DNA from: Cupriavidus sp. WKF15
GTDB taxonomy: Bacteria; Pseudomonadota; Gammaproteobacteria; Burkholderiales; Burkholderiaceae
Assembly: GCF_029278605.1 (NCBI RefSeq)
Contig: NZ_CP119572.1
Span: forward strand, 2,480,001-2,544,000
Reading direction: 5' to 3'
DNA: 64,000 nucleotides
The translations under genes were made by a program, and so were the position numbers. Below the pieces are notes generated by a model. That model was not told where the DNA came from. It worked only from the letters and a program-made list of their open reading frames with translations, and searched no databases. This document shows, piece after piece, positions 17,162 to 26,448 of this stretch (positions are counted from its first letter, which is position 1; every line of letters starts with the position of its first letter).

Positions 17162-18082
17162 ATGGAACAACTCGCTCCTCTGATCGCCACCGCGATCAAC
17201 GCCGGCACGCCGCTGCTGCTGGCCGCGCTTGGGCTGCTCATCAACGAACGTTCCGGCGTGCTCAACCTGGGCGCCGAAGGCATGATGCTGGTCGCCGCCG
17301 TGACTGGCTTCATGGTCGGCTACCAGACGCAGCAGCCGCTGCTCGGCTTTCTCGCCGGCGCCGTAGCCGGCATGCTGATGGCCACGCTGTTCTCGTGGCT
17401 GGCGCTGGTGCTGGCCACCAACCAGGTCGCCACCGGCCTGGCGCTGTCGATCTTCGGCACCGGGCTGTCGGCCTTCATGGGCCAGCGCTTCGTCGGCCAC
17501 GCCATGCCCGCGCAGGCCAGGTCGATCCCGGGCCTGGCCGACATTCCCTTTATCGGTCCTGCCTTCTTTCAGCACCACTGGATGGTGTACTTCAGCCTGC
17601 TGCTGTGCTTCGCCATCATGTGGTTCCTGTTCCGCACGCGCGCCGGGCTGACGCTGCGCGCGATCGGCGAATCGCCGGAATCCGCGCATGCGCTCGGCTA
17701 TCCGGTGCGCACCATCCGTTTCGGTGCGCTGCTGTTCGGCGGCGCCTGCTGCGGCCTGGCCGGCGCCTACCTGTCGCTGGTGTACACGCCGATGTGGGTC
17801 GAAAACCTCGTCGCCGGCCGCGGCTGGATCGCGCTGGCGCTGACCACGTTCGCCACCTGGCGCCCAGGCCGCGTGCTGGTCGGCGCATGGCTGTTCGGCG
17901 GCGTGACCATCCTGCAGTTCTACCTGCAGGGCATTGGCGTCTCGGTGCCGTCGCAGTTCCTGTCGATGCTGCCCTACGCGGCCACCATCGTCGTGCTGGC
18001 GCTGATCTCGCGCAATCCGGCCTGGATCCGGCTGAACATGCCCGCCTCGCTGGGCAAGCCGTTCCGTCCGGGCAGTGCGTGA
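17162..18082 (+). CDS. Nucleoside-type ABC transporter permease 2
   Basis: 306 residues, YufQ-like. The N-terminus has INERSGVLNLGAEGMMLV near residues 28-45, the signature of the second permease in BMP systems, and the C-terminal part has GRGWIALALTTFATWRPGR. The ATG at 17162 lies 17 bases after the first permease. A longer upstream frame exists but runs inside that gene and is not hydrophobic. Confidence 0.9.
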   Translation: MEQLAPLIATAINAGTPLLLAALGLLINERSGVLNLGAEGMMLVAAVTGFMVGYQTQQPLLGFLAGAVAGMLMATLFSWLALVLATNQVATGLALSIFGTGLSAFMGQRFVGHAMPAQARSIPGLADIPFIGPAFFQHHWMVYFSLLLCFAIMWFLFRTRAGLTLRAIGESPESAHALGYPVRTIRFGALLFGGACCGLAGAYLSLVYTPMWVENLVAGRGWIALALTTFATWRPGRVLVGAWLFGGVTILQFYLQGIGVSVPSQFLSMLPYAATIVVLALISRNPAWIRLNMPASLGKPFRPGSA

Positions 18083-18128
18083 TGCCGCTGCCCCAGTCCC
18101 ATTTCAACGAGCCTTCGAAAGCCAACAC

Positions 18129-18152
18129 AATTCATCAATTCATCAATTCATC
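18129..18152 (+). repeat. Three tandem copies of an 8-bp unit before the BMP gene
   Basis: AATTCATC is repeated three times without interruption, ending four bases before the AAGGAG ribosome-binding site of the BMP-lipoprotein gene. Copy-number change would alter only the untranslated leader. Confidence 0.8.
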
Positions 18153-18166
18153 ACAAGGAGAAATCA

Positions 18167-19312
18167 ATGATCGTCACGCGCAGGAAGACCCTGGCGGCAC
18201 TGGCCGCCACCGCCGTGCTGGCCCTGGCCGGCTGCGGCAAGAAGGAAGCCGAGAAGCCGGCAGAGAGCGCCGCACCGGCCTCCGCGCCCGCCGCTGAACA
18301 GAAGGCCGAGCCGCTCAAGGTCGCCTTCGTCTACATCGGCCCGGTGGGCGATGCGGGCTGGACCTACGCGCACGACGCCGGCCGCAAGGCCGTGGAAGAG
18401 AAGTTCGGCAACAAGGTCAAGACCACCTATGTCGAGAACGTGCCGGAGTCCGCCGCCGACGCCGAGCGCGTGTTCCGCGACCTGGCCAGCCAGGGCAACA
18501 AGCTGATCTTCGGCACCACCTTCGGCTACATGGAGTCGATGCTGAAGGTCGCCAAGGAGTTCCCGGACGTGAAGTTCGAGCACGCCACCGGCTTCAAGAC
18601 CGCCGAGAACCTCGCCCAGTATGACGTGCGCACCTACGAGGGTGCCTACCTGGCGGGCGTGGTCGCCGGCAAGATGAGCAAGTCGGGCAAGATGGGCGTG
18701 GTGGGTTCGGTGCCGATTCCCGAGGTGATCCGCAACATCGACTCGTTCACGCTCGGTGCGCGCAGCGTCAACCCGAACGCGACCGTCAAGGTGGTGTGGG
18801 TGAACAAGTGGTTCGACCCGGGCAAGGAGCGCGAAGCCGCCACGACGCTGATCGGCCAGGGCGTGGACATGCTGATGCAGAACACCGACTCCGCGGCCGT
18901 GGTGCAGACCGCGCAGGAAAAGGGCGTGTATGCGTTCGGCTGGGACAGCAATATGAGCAAGTTCGGCGAGAAGGCTCACCTGGCCGCCTCGGAAATCCAG
19001 TGGGGCGTCTACTACAGCAAGGTGGTGGATGACGTGCTGAACAACCGCTGGAAGAGCGGTACCACGTGGTGGGGCCTGAAGGAAGGCATGATCGACCTGA
19101 AGGACTTCAATACGATCGTGCCCGAGGACGTGAAGGCGCTGGTCGCCGAGCGCAAGAAGGGCATCGTCGACGGTTCCGCGCCGATCTGGAAGGGTCCGAT
19201 CAAGGACAACACCGGCAAGGAACAGGTCGCCAAGGACCAGACCGCCGACGATAACTTCCTGCACGGCGTGAAGTTCTACGTCGAAGGCGTGGAAGGCAAG
19301 ATCCCGGGCTGA
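18167..19312 (+). CDS. BMP family nucleoside-binding lipoprotein
   Basis: 381 residues. Lipobox LAGC at about residue 24, an Ala/Glu/Pro-rich linker, then the BMP (Med/PnrA-like) domain: VAFVYIGPVGDAGWTYAHD near residues 52-70, GTTFGYMESM, EGAYLAGVVAGKMSKSG and FGWDSNM. It binds the transported ligand outside the inner membrane. The family binds nucleosides, but the exact ligand is not evident. It starts 84 bases after the second permease with a strong AAGGAG site, allowing higher expression than the membrane components. Confidence 0.92.
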   Translation: MIVTRRKTLAALAATAVLALAGCGKKEAEKPAESAAPASAPAAEQKAEPLKVAFVYIGPVGDAGWTYAHDAGRKAVEEKFGNKVKTTYVENVPESAADAERVFRDLASQGNKLIFGTTFGYMESMLKVAKEFPDVKFEHATGFKTAENLAQYDVRTYEGAYLAGVVAGKMSKSGKMGVVGSVPIPEVIRNIDSFTLGARSVNPNATVKVVWVNKWFDPGKEREAATTLIGQGVDMLMQNTDSAAVVQTAQEKGVYAFGWDSNMSKFGEKAHLAASEIQWGVYYSKVVDDVLNNRWKSGTTWWGLKEGMIDLKDFNTIVPEDVKALVAERKKGIVDGSAPIWKGPIKDNTGKEQVAKDQTADDNFLHGVKFYVEGVEGKIPG

Positions 19313-19326
19313 TCGGCAGTCCTCTT

Positions 19327-19372
19327 CCGGCATGCCGCCACGGCATGCCGGCCCGCCCCGGCCTTGCCGGGG
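19327..19372 (+). terminator. Two stem-loops after the BMP-lipoprotein gene
   Basis: CCGGCATGCC/GGCATGCCGG (19327-19351) is followed directly by CCCCGGC-CTT-GCCGGGG (19356-19372). A pyrimidine-rich but not pure-T tract follows, so this may be a terminator or a 3'-end stabiliser. Confidence 0.5.
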
Positions 19373-19491
19373 CGCACCCCTCTTCTCTTTCCCTGCCCCG
19401 CCATTCTCCGGAACTTGAAGCCGCCCCGACCGGCCCAAGCTATCTGTGCATGCGCCGCTGGCCGGCGCCCATAATGTGATGGAGGCCACTC

Positions 19492-19785
19492 ATGTGGAAG
19501 CGTTTCTCGGCCTTGTTGACGCTGGTGCGGCGCGACGGCCGCCTGTTCTGGTATGCGCTGCGGCATCCGGATGCGCCGCGGTGGCTCAGGCCTGCAGCCT
19601 TTGGGCTGCTGCTGTATGCGGTTTCACCTATCGACCTGATTCCCGACTTCATCGCCGGGCTTGGCATCGTCGATGACGTGGTGCTGATTCCGCTTGCAGT
19701 GCATTTCATGCTCAAGCGCCTGCCCCCGCATATTCTGCGGCAGGCGCAGGCGCGCGCGGGCGCGACTACGGTCCGGGCGCGGTGA
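19492..19785 (+). CDS. DUF1232 (YkvA-like) small membrane protein
   Basis: 97 residues. The DUF1232 core is visible as AAFGLLLYAVSPIDLIPDFIAG near residues 35-56 followed by GIVDDVVLIPLAV, with two membrane helices. The family is widespread and of unknown function. It lies alone between the nucleoside transporter operon and the convergent sigma-54 activator. Confidence 0.85.
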   Translation: MWKRFSALLTLVRRDGRLFWYALRHPDAPRWLRPAAFGLLLYAVSPIDLIPDFIAGLGIVDDVVLIPLAVHFMLKRLPPHILRQAQARAGATTVRAR

Positions 19786-19820
19786 ATCTCGCTGGGTCTG
19801 GGGTGCGCCCCAGACCCTCC

Positions 19821-21146
19821 TCATCCCCCTCCCCCCTTCTCCCTCTGCCCCCGAAAATCCTTCGAATGAATCCCATGCTTCTTGAGCAGCATCTGCAAGT
19901 GGGAACGATTCATATCGCACCGCCGCGCCAGTTCTGCCACGGTCCCCCCCACTTCCTGCAGCCCCCGTTCAAGAAACGCCCGTTCCGCCTCATCGCTGGC
20001 AGCGCGCTTGGCCTCGCTAAGCGAGGCAGGCAGCGCTGACACCGCACCGACAGGCCCGAGCGGCACCACGGCCAGCGCCACCGGCTTCGGGCGGATATCC
20101 TGCGGCAAGTGGACGAGGTCCGCCGTATCGCCGGCCAGGCAAGACACGCGATACATCAGGTTGCGCAGTTCGCGGATATTCCCGGGATACTCGTAGTGCA
20201 TCAGGAAATCCCGCAACCGTGGCGTGAGCCGGACCGGCCGGCGCTTGAGCATGCCGGCCGCTTCGTCGCTGAAATAGGCGACCAGCAACGGGATTTCATC
20301 GCGCCGTTCGCGCAACGCGGGCAGCGACACGTGGATCACGCTGAGCCGGTAGAACAAGTCCTCGCGGAAGGTCCCCTCCTTGCTCATGCGCCGCAGGTCC
20401 TTGTTGGTCGCGGCGACGATGCGCGTGTCGACGGCAATCACTTCGTCCGACCCCACCCGCTGGATCTCGTGCGCTTCCAGCACGCGCAGCAGCTTGACCT
20501 GTCCGGTCAGCGGCAGCTCGCCGATTTCGTCGAGGAAGATAGTGCCGGTATGCGCGCTCTCGAACTTGCCGCGCCGGTCGTTGCTGGCACCCGTGAAGGC
20601 GCCCTTCTTGTGACCGAACAACTCCGACTCCAGCAGGCTTTCCGGAATCGCCCCGCAGTTGACCGAGATGAACGGCCGTTCCTGGCGCGAGCCGTTGGCG
20701 TGGATCACCTTGGCCATCAGTTCCTTGCCGGTGCCGCTTTCGCCGTCGATGAGCACCGGGAGATCGGTAGGTGCGGCCTTCTCGGCGATCTCCAGCGATT
20801 CGAGCAGCTTCGGGTTGTCGCCGAAGGTGCCTTCGAAGATGAAGCTGCGTTCCAGCAGCGCCTGGCGCCGCTCGCGCGGCATGCGCTCGACTTCTTCCTC
20901 CACCGGCGCCTCGCCACCGGCGGCGGCGTGGATGAAGCGCTCCTTGTGGGACAGCCCCATCACCTCGTCGCGCAGCGTGGTGGCCTGCTTGAGCAGCTTC
21001 TCGATATCGGCCCGCTCCAGCCGCGACGACCAGCGCAGCGTCGAGCGCAAGATCTCGATCTTCTCCATCAGCCCCGCGAACGAGACCGCGGAGGTACTGG
21101 CGGCGTTGGCTGCGGGCGGCCGTGCGCCCTGGTTGTATAGCTTCAT
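19821..21146 (-). CDS. Sigma-54-dependent transcriptional activator
   Basis: 441 residues. An N-terminal region of about 95 residues, not a receiver domain, precedes the AAA+ core: GESGTGKE (Walker A), ELFGHKKGAFTGAS (GAFTGA loop that contacts sigma-54), GTIFLDEIGELP (Walker B) and an R-finger region. The C-terminal Fis-type HTH is GGTVAELARRCDMNRSHLQ. The ATG overlaps the stop of the exporter gene (ATGA), so it is the last gene of the operon. It probably senses an input through its N-terminal region and activates promoters of this system; a candidate site is at 36103. Confidence 0.9.
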   Translation of the reverse strand: MKLYNQGARPPAANAASTSAVSFAGLMEKIEILRSTLRWSSRLERADIEKLLKQATTLRDEVMGLSHKERFIHAAAGGEAPVEEEVERMPRERRQALLERSFIFEGTFGDNPKLLESLEIAEKAAPTDLPVLIDGESGTGKELMAKVIHANGSRQERPFISVNCGAIPESLLESELFGHKKGAFTGASNDRRGKFESAHTGTIFLDEIGELPLTGQVKLLRVLEAHEIQRVGSDEVIAVDTRIVAATNKDLRRMSKEGTFREDLFYRLSVIHVSLPALRERRDEIPLLVAYFSDEAAGMLKRRPVRLTPRLRDFLMHYEYPGNIRELRNLMYRVSCLAGDTADLVHLPQDIRPKPVALAVVPLGPVGAVSALPASLSEAKRAASDEAERAFLERGLQEVGGTVAELARRCDMNRSHLQMLLKKHGIHSKDFRGQREKGGGG

Positions 21147-24100
21147 GCTGCACTCAGTTGCTTCTGCACCAGCTGGTAGTACATGCCCTTGCGCTCGAGC
21201 AGTTCCTCGTGACGGCCCTGTTCGACGATGGCGCCCTCGTACAGCACCAGGATCTTGTCGGCCTGCATGATGGTGCTGAGTCGGTGCGCAATGATCACCG
21301 CCGTGCGCCCGCGCAGGATCTCCTGCATGTTCGCCAGGATGTTGCTCTCGGACTGGGTGTCGAGCGCGGACGTGGCCTCGTCGAACACCAGCAGCCGCGG
21401 GTCGTGGTACAGCGCGCGCGCAATGCACAGCCGCTGGATCTGCCCGCCCGACAGCCCCATGCCGCGCTCGCCCACGATCTGCTCGTAGCCGAGCGGCAGC
21501 TTGGTGATGAACGGGTGCGCGTCCGCCATCCGGGCCACTTCCTCGATGCGGCGCCGGTCGGGACTTTCGTCGCCGCAGGCGATGTTCTCGGCGATGGTGC
21601 CCGAGAACAGCAGGTTGGTCTGCATCACGTAGCCTACCTGCGCGCGGTAGAACTCGGTGTCGATCACGCCGATGTCGTAGCCGTCCACCTTCATCGAGCC
21701 CTCAGTCGGCCGGTAGAACCCGACCAGCAGCTTGGCCAGCGTGGTCTTGCCCGAACCGCTGCGCCCGACGATCGCCACCATCTCGCCGGGCTTGATATGC
21801 AGGCTGATGTTTTCGAGCACATAGGCCGTATCCTCGCCGCCGTAGCGGAAGTAAAGCCCGTCCATCTCGATCTCGCCCTGCAGGTCCGGCAGCATCACGC
21901 GCGACATCACGTCCTGCGGCTTCTGCTCGGGCTCCAGGTCCAGCACGTCGCCGAGCCGCTCCATCGCCACGCCCGCATCGTTGAGCTGGCCCCACAGCGC
22001 CACCAGACCCATCAGCGGCGCCAGCACGCTGCCCATGAACGCATTGAAGGCGATGAGCTGGCCGATGGTCAGCTCGCGCTGCAGCACCAGCGTGGCGCCC
22101 GCCCACAGCACGGCGATGGTCGTGGCGGCGTTGAGCAACTGGCTGATCATGCCGATCAGGATATGGAAGGCCTGCGCCTGGTATTGCTTCTCCAGCGCCT
22201 TGGCGTACTTGGCCTCCCAGCGCAGGCGCACCGGCCGCTCGATGCCCATGCCCTTGACCGTCTCGGCGCCGCCCAGCGTCTCCATGAGGTAGGACTTGGC
22301 GTCGGTCGAGGCGGCAAAGACTTCGCGCGCGTAGGTCTTCACCTTTGGCGTGACCACCACCGTCAACGCCGCGATCGGGATCACGAACGCGATCAGCAGC
22401 AGCGTGAGCTTGACGTTGTAGAGGAACATGATGGTGAAGTAGATGAACACCATCAGCAGGTTCAGCGCCGTGGTCACCGTCGATTCGGTCAGGAAGGCGC
22501 GGATGGTCTGGTTCTCCTGGAAGCGCGCGAAGATGTCGCCGGTCTTGCGCTTGGCAAAGAACGAGAGCGGCAATGACAGCGTGTGCTTGAAGAAGTGCGA
22601 CATCATGGAAAAATCCATGTTGCGCACCATGAAATTGGCCAGGTAGGCACGAATCGTCGCCATCAGTTGCGAGAACACATTGGCGATGATCAGCCCGACG
22701 ATCAGCAGATGCAGCAGGCCGATGTTCTGGTGCACCACCACGCCATCCAGGATGTTCTGGATGATCAGCGGCGGCACCACGCCTAGCATCTGGATCACGA
22801 ACGTGGCCAGGAACAGGTGCGCCAGGATCTTCTTGTACGGTGCCAGGTAGCTGATGAAGCGCAGCCACGGCGAGCGCTGCACCGACAGCTGCGTCATGCT
22901 CTCGCCGGGGCTGAACAGCAGGCAGGTGCCGCTCCAGCCGCGCTCGAACTCTTCCGCGCTCATCTTGCGGAAGCCGATGCCCGGGTCCGCCACCCACACC
23001 CAGCGCCCCGACACGCCGTACACGATCACGTAGTGGTAGCCCTCCCAGTGCACGATGAACGGCAGCTCGAAGCCCATCAGCGAATCGCGCGTGCACTGCA
23101 CGCCGCGCGTGGTGAAACCCAGCGACTCACCGGCGCGCGCCAGGCTTTCCAGCGTGGCGCCCTGCGTGGTCACGTTGGCCAGTTCGCGCAGCTTGCCCAG
23201 CGACATCGGGATGCCGTAGTGCCTGCAGATCATGGCCAGGCAAGCGGCGCCGCAATCCATCTCCTCGGCCTGCTCGACCAGCGCGAAGCGGCGGATCAGA
23301 CGTTCGCCGAGCTCAGGCTTGGACTGCAGGTCCAGCAACACCGGCCGCTTGCGGCGCTCGGCCAGCTTCTTCTGCCGGTGCAGTTCGCGGTCCACCACGC
23401 GGATGCGCTCCTCGAGCACCTCGCGCAGGCGCGGGTTGCGCTCCAGGATAAGCTGCACCGTCTTCTCGGGAATCACCAGCAGGCGCACCTCGGTCTCGGC
23501 GATGGCCGAGGCGATCTGCTCCTGGCGCATCACGCAGGCGCGCTCGCCGAAGATATCGCCCTGGCCCAGCGTCGCCAGCGAGAACTCGTCGCCCTCCTCG
23601 CTGCGCACCATGCGCACGGTTCCCTGGCGCACCACGTAGAGCCGCCGGTCTTCGCGCCCGTCCTGCTTCAGGATCTCCTTGCCCGCGGCCACGCGCTTGA
23701 CACCCACGCTGCGCACGGCGTCTTCCAGCTCGCGCCGGTCCAGCTTGCCGCGCAGGTCGAACAGCCGCGCCACGAAGCCGCCGGCCGAGCTGATCGCGAC
23801 ATAGCTGGTGATGAAGGCCTGCGCCGCCTGGTTGCCCGCCACCACCTTCTCGCCCACGCTGCGCGGGATCATCAGCAACTCGGTCTTGCCCGACGCGCGC
23901 ACCGACGACTCATGGTGGTACTCGCGCAGCAGCGCAATGTCGGCGAACACCTCGCCGGTCTTGCGCACGCCCATGCTGATTTCCTTGCCGTGCTCCTCGT
24001 TGAAGACACGCACCGAGCCAGTCTTGACGATAAACAGGCCAGGCGCGGGCTCGCCGGCATTGCACACCGTGTCGCCGAAGCCGAACGTCTGCGTCTGCGC

Positions 24101-24271
24101 CGCGGCGGCGAGTTGCTCCAGCTCCTCGCGCGTCAGGGCGGAGAGGATCTCCACCGTCGCCAGGAAGTCGGCAAGCGATGCCGCCACTGGCACGGCGGGC
24201 GCAGCGGACGCGGCCGATGGCGGCGGCACCTCTGCCGCCGCCCCGCCTTCGCTAGCGGGCTTCGATGACAT
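21143..24271 (-). CDS. Peptidase-containing ABC exporter with two cNMP-binding-like domains
   Basis: 1042 residues. Two cyclic-nucleotide-binding-like domains lie at about 33-155 and 170-295, then a C39 peptidase at about 325-450, six membrane helices (480-765) and an ABC ATPase (800-1035). C39 residues look intact: Gln334, Cys340 in DCGAAC, His413 in GYHYVIV and Asp429 in ADPG. The ATPase has GRSGSGKT at 836, LSGGQIQR and LLVFDEATS. Such exporters cut double-glycine leaders and secrete the core. It overlaps the PPIase gene by 20 bases and the activator by 4. Confidence 0.93.
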   Translation of the reverse strand: MSSKPASEGGAAAEVPPPSAASAAPAVPVAASLADFLATVEILSALTREELEQLAAAAQTQTFGFGDTVCNAGEPAPGLFIVKTGSVRVFNEEHGKEISMGVRKTGEVFADIALLREYHHESSVRASGKTELLMIPRSVGEKVVAGNQAAQAFITSYVAISSAGGFVARLFDLRGKLDRRELEDAVRSVGVKRVAAGKEILKQDGREDRRLYVVRQGTVRMVRSEEGDEFSLATLGQGDIFGERACVMRQEQIASAIAETEVRLLVIPEKTVQLILERNPRLREVLEERIRVVDRELHRQKKLAERRKRPVLLDLQSKPELGERLIRRFALVEQAEEMDCGAACLAMICRHYGIPMSLGKLRELANVTTQGATLESLARAGESLGFTTRGVQCTRDSLMGFELPFIVHWEGYHYVIVYGVSGRWVWVADPGIGFRKMSAEEFERGWSGTCLLFSPGESMTQLSVQRSPWLRFISYLAPYKKILAHLFLATFVIQMLGVVPPLIIQNILDGVVVHQNIGLLHLLIVGLIIANVFSQLMATIRAYLANFMVRNMDFSMMSHFFKHTLSLPLSFFAKRKTGDIFARFQENQTIRAFLTESTVTTALNLLMVFIYFTIMFLYNVKLTLLLIAFVIPIAALTVVVTPKVKTYAREVFAASTDAKSYLMETLGGAETVKGMGIERPVRLRWEAKYAKALEKQYQAQAFHILIGMISQLLNAATTIAVLWAGATLVLQRELTIGQLIAFNAFMGSVLAPLMGLVALWGQLNDAGVAMERLGDVLDLEPEQKPQDVMSRVMLPDLQGEIEMDGLYFRYGGEDTAYVLENISLHIKPGEMVAIVGRSGSGKTTLAKLLVGFYRPTEGSMKVDGYDIGVIDTEFYRAQVGYVMQTNLLFSGTIAENIACGDESPDRRRIEEVARMADAHPFITKLPLGYEQIVGERGMGLSGGQIQRLCIARALYHDPRLLVFDEATSALDTQSESNILANMQEILRGRTAVIIAHRLSTIMQADKILVLYEGAIVEQGRHEELLERKGMYYQLVQKQLSAA

Positions 24272-25004
24272 GTTCCTGCGCCCTTGCCATCAGCCACTCT
24301 TCACGCAGCAGCCGGCGCACCTCCACCGCCACGTCGCTGTCCAGCGTCGCGGGATGCTTGGCGCGCACCAGGAAGACTTCGAAGAACGAGCGGTCCGGCG
24401 CGGCGAACGGGCCGAGCAGGTCGCCGGGCTCGGCATTGAAGACCTTGGCTTCGATGTCGGTCTTGAGCGAGCCGCGCAGCACCTTGCCGATATCCCCGCC
24501 CCGCTCTCGCGTATCGGCAATGGAGTGCTCGCGCGCCATCTCCGCAAACGAATCGGGATCATCCTGCAGGTAGGAGATCAGCTCCTTGGCCTTGCCCTCG
24601 CTGTCCACCACGATATGGCTGACCTCGATGCTGTCGAAGCGCGGCGAATTGAGCTGGAAGTATTCGTGCACCGCGGCTTCGCTGCAGACCTGCTCCATCA
24701 TCCGCTCCTGGTAGAGGCTGTCGGTGATGAAGACCTCGAACTCGTCCAGGCTCACGCCCAGCGCGTCGAGATAGTGGTTCATGTCCGCCGCGCGGTGCAG
24801 GCCCTGCACGCGCCGGAACTGGTCGGCGCGTTCCTGGATGTCTTCCTGCGCCAGGACCAGGCCCGCGCGCTTCGCCGCGTGCACCGTAAGCTTGTCGCGC
24901 ACCATCTGCTCGACCAGGCCTTCGAACTGCCCGGTGAACTTGAGCAGGCGGATGAATTCCTCGACGCCCAGTACCTCGTCGTCGATACGCACGATGCCAG
25001 TCAT
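24252..25004 (-). CDS. Parvulin-type peptidyl-prolyl isomerase of the exporter operon
   Basis: 250 residues, PpiC/SurA-like. An N-terminal helical part (SurA_N-like) is followed by a rotamase domain near residues 120-225: SIEVSHIVVDSEGKAKEL, then ERGGDIGKVLRGSL and AEPGDLLGPF. There is no signal peptide, so it probably acts in the cytoplasm on the substrate before export. The start is fixed by an AGGAGGT site. PPIases next to C39 exporters are known from cyanobacterial bacteriocin clusters. Confidence 0.88.
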   Translation of the reverse strand: MTGIVRIDDEVLGVEEFIRLLKFTGQFEGLVEQMVRDKLTVHAAKRAGLVLAQEDIQERADQFRRVQGLHRAADMNHYLDALGVSLDEFEVFITDSLYQERMMEQVCSEAAVHEYFQLNSPRFDSIEVSHIVVDSEGKAKELISYLQDDPDSFAEMAREHSIADTRERGGDIGKVLRGSLKTDIEAKVFNAEPGDLLGPFAAPDRSFFEVFLVRAKHPATLDSDVAVEVRRLLREEWLMARAQEHVIEAR

Positions 25005-25068
25005 GGCCCTACCTCCTTTCGACTGCCGCGCCGCGGCGGTCGCGATGTGCTCGTGAACTCCGTGCCCG

Positions 25069-26448
25069 CTAGCCGGCCACCTGCCGGAACGGATCCAGGC
25101 CAAGGTCGATCAGCCGGCGCTCGCGCACCACGATCTCGGCCGTGGCGGTCATGCCGTAGCGCAACGGATAACGGGTATCGCCCACGGTGTAGTAGTCGCG
25201 CGACAGGCGGATGCGGCCTTCATAGACCGGCTGCTTGTCCGCCCCCGGCTTGGTGGCCGGCGAGATGTATTCGAGCGTGCCTTCGATCAGCCCGTAGCGC
25301 TGGTAGGGGAACGCATTGAACTTGAGCTTGACCGGCAGGCCTTCCTTCAGGAACGCGCGGTCGCGCTCGGCAATGGCGATCTTGAGCACGGGGCGCGCGT
25401 CATTGGGCGCAATGCCGCCGATCGGCGTATTGGCCTGGATCTTGTCGCCGCGCTGGGTGGAGGTCACGTCGGTGATAACGCCGGACACGGGGGCCAGGAT
25501 CAGCAGGAAATTGTCCTTGTCGATATTCTCGAAGCGGATGCGCGCCGCCGCCTCCGCCACCAGGCGCGCGGTCTGGACCTGCAGGCGCAGCTTGTCCTCG
25601 GTGCTGGCGATGTCGCGCATGGCCGCGTCGTACTGCACGCGCAGCCCTGCCAGTTCCTGCCCGCTGCTTTCGAGCTGCACGTTGGCCTGCGTCAGCTCCT
25701 GGCCCTGCCGTGCTTCCAGTTCGGCCAGCCGGGACTGCGCCACGCGCAAGGTGTTCTCGGCCTCCTGCGTGGCCGCGCGCTTGGCTTCGACCTGCGACTG
25801 CGACACGCCACCGCCGCCCGGCAGCGCGAACAGGCGCGCATAGCGGTCCTGTTCCTGCCGCGCGAAGTCGCGCGCGCGCCGCGAATTCTCGACATTGCTG
25901 CGCGCCTCCTGCACCTGCGCGCGCTGCTGCTCGGTAAGCCGTGTCGTGCCTTCGGCGATGCGTGTCTCATGCTGGCGCGTGGCCACGTCGATCTGCTGCT
26001 TGAGCGCGGCGGCGCGGCGTTCCATCAGCGCCTTCTTTTCCGGGAACTGCTTCCACTCGCGCTCCGAGTCCTCCAGCTTGAGCTGCGCCTCGAGCGCGTT
26101 GGCCGCCGCCTCGATCGCGCCGCGCGCGTTCAGGCGCGCCAGCACGTCGTCCTTGGACACGGGCTGCCCCTCGGCCACGTACAGGTCGGCCAGTTCGCCG
26201 TCGACGGGCGCGTAGAAGCGCCTGACTTCCGATTCCGGCGCCAGCGTGCCCTCCGCCGTGACGATCACGTCCGCATGGCCGAAGAACGACCAGACCAGCG
26301 CGCACACCACCAGCGCAAACGTGGTCATCACCGTCAGCAGGCTCAGCCGCCACGGTTCGGCGGTGAGGATCGCGAGGCCCTCGCCGCCGTGGTCCTCGAG
26401 CGCCTCGGACAGAGGCCTGAGACGGTCGCCGCCGCGCGCGTCGTTCAT
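25069..26448 (-). CDS. HlyD family membrane-fusion (adaptor) protein
   Basis: 459 residues with one membrane helix near residues 36-56, a biotinyl-lipoyl-like half (FYAPVDGELADLYVAEGQPV), a long coiled coil from about 115 to 310 rich in Gln/Arg/Glu, and the second half-motif SGVITDVTSTQRGDKI. It would link the inner-membrane exporter to an outer-membrane channel. The ATG overlaps the stop of the FHA gene. The longer upstream frame runs inside the FHA gene and is low complexity. Confidence 0.9.
   Translation of the reverse strand: MNDARGGDRLRPLSEALEDHGGEGLAILTAEPWRLSLLTVMTTFALVVCALVWSFFGHADVIVTAEGTLAPESEVRRFYAPVDGELADLYVAEGQPVSKDDVLARLNARGAIEAAANALEAQLKLEDSEREWKQFPEKKALMERRAAALKQQIDVATRQHETRIAEGTTRLTEQQRAQVQEARSNVENSRRARDFARQEQDRYARLFALPGGGGVSQSQVEAKRAATQEAENTLRVAQSRLAELEARQGQELTQANVQLESSGQELAGLRVQYDAAMRDIASTEDKLRLQVQTARLVAEAAARIRFENIDKDNFLLILAPVSGVITDVTSTQRGDKIQANTPIGGIAPNDARPVLKIAIAERDRAFLKEGLPVKLKFNAFPYQRYGLIEGTLEYISPATKPGADKQPVYEGRIRLSRDYYTVGDTRYPLRYGMTATAEIVVRERRLIDLGLDPFRQVAG

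Noticed and set aside
18129..18152. The AATTCATC repeats as a CRISPR or iteron array
   Set aside because: Only three contiguous 8-bp copies without spacers, beside a ribosome-binding site.
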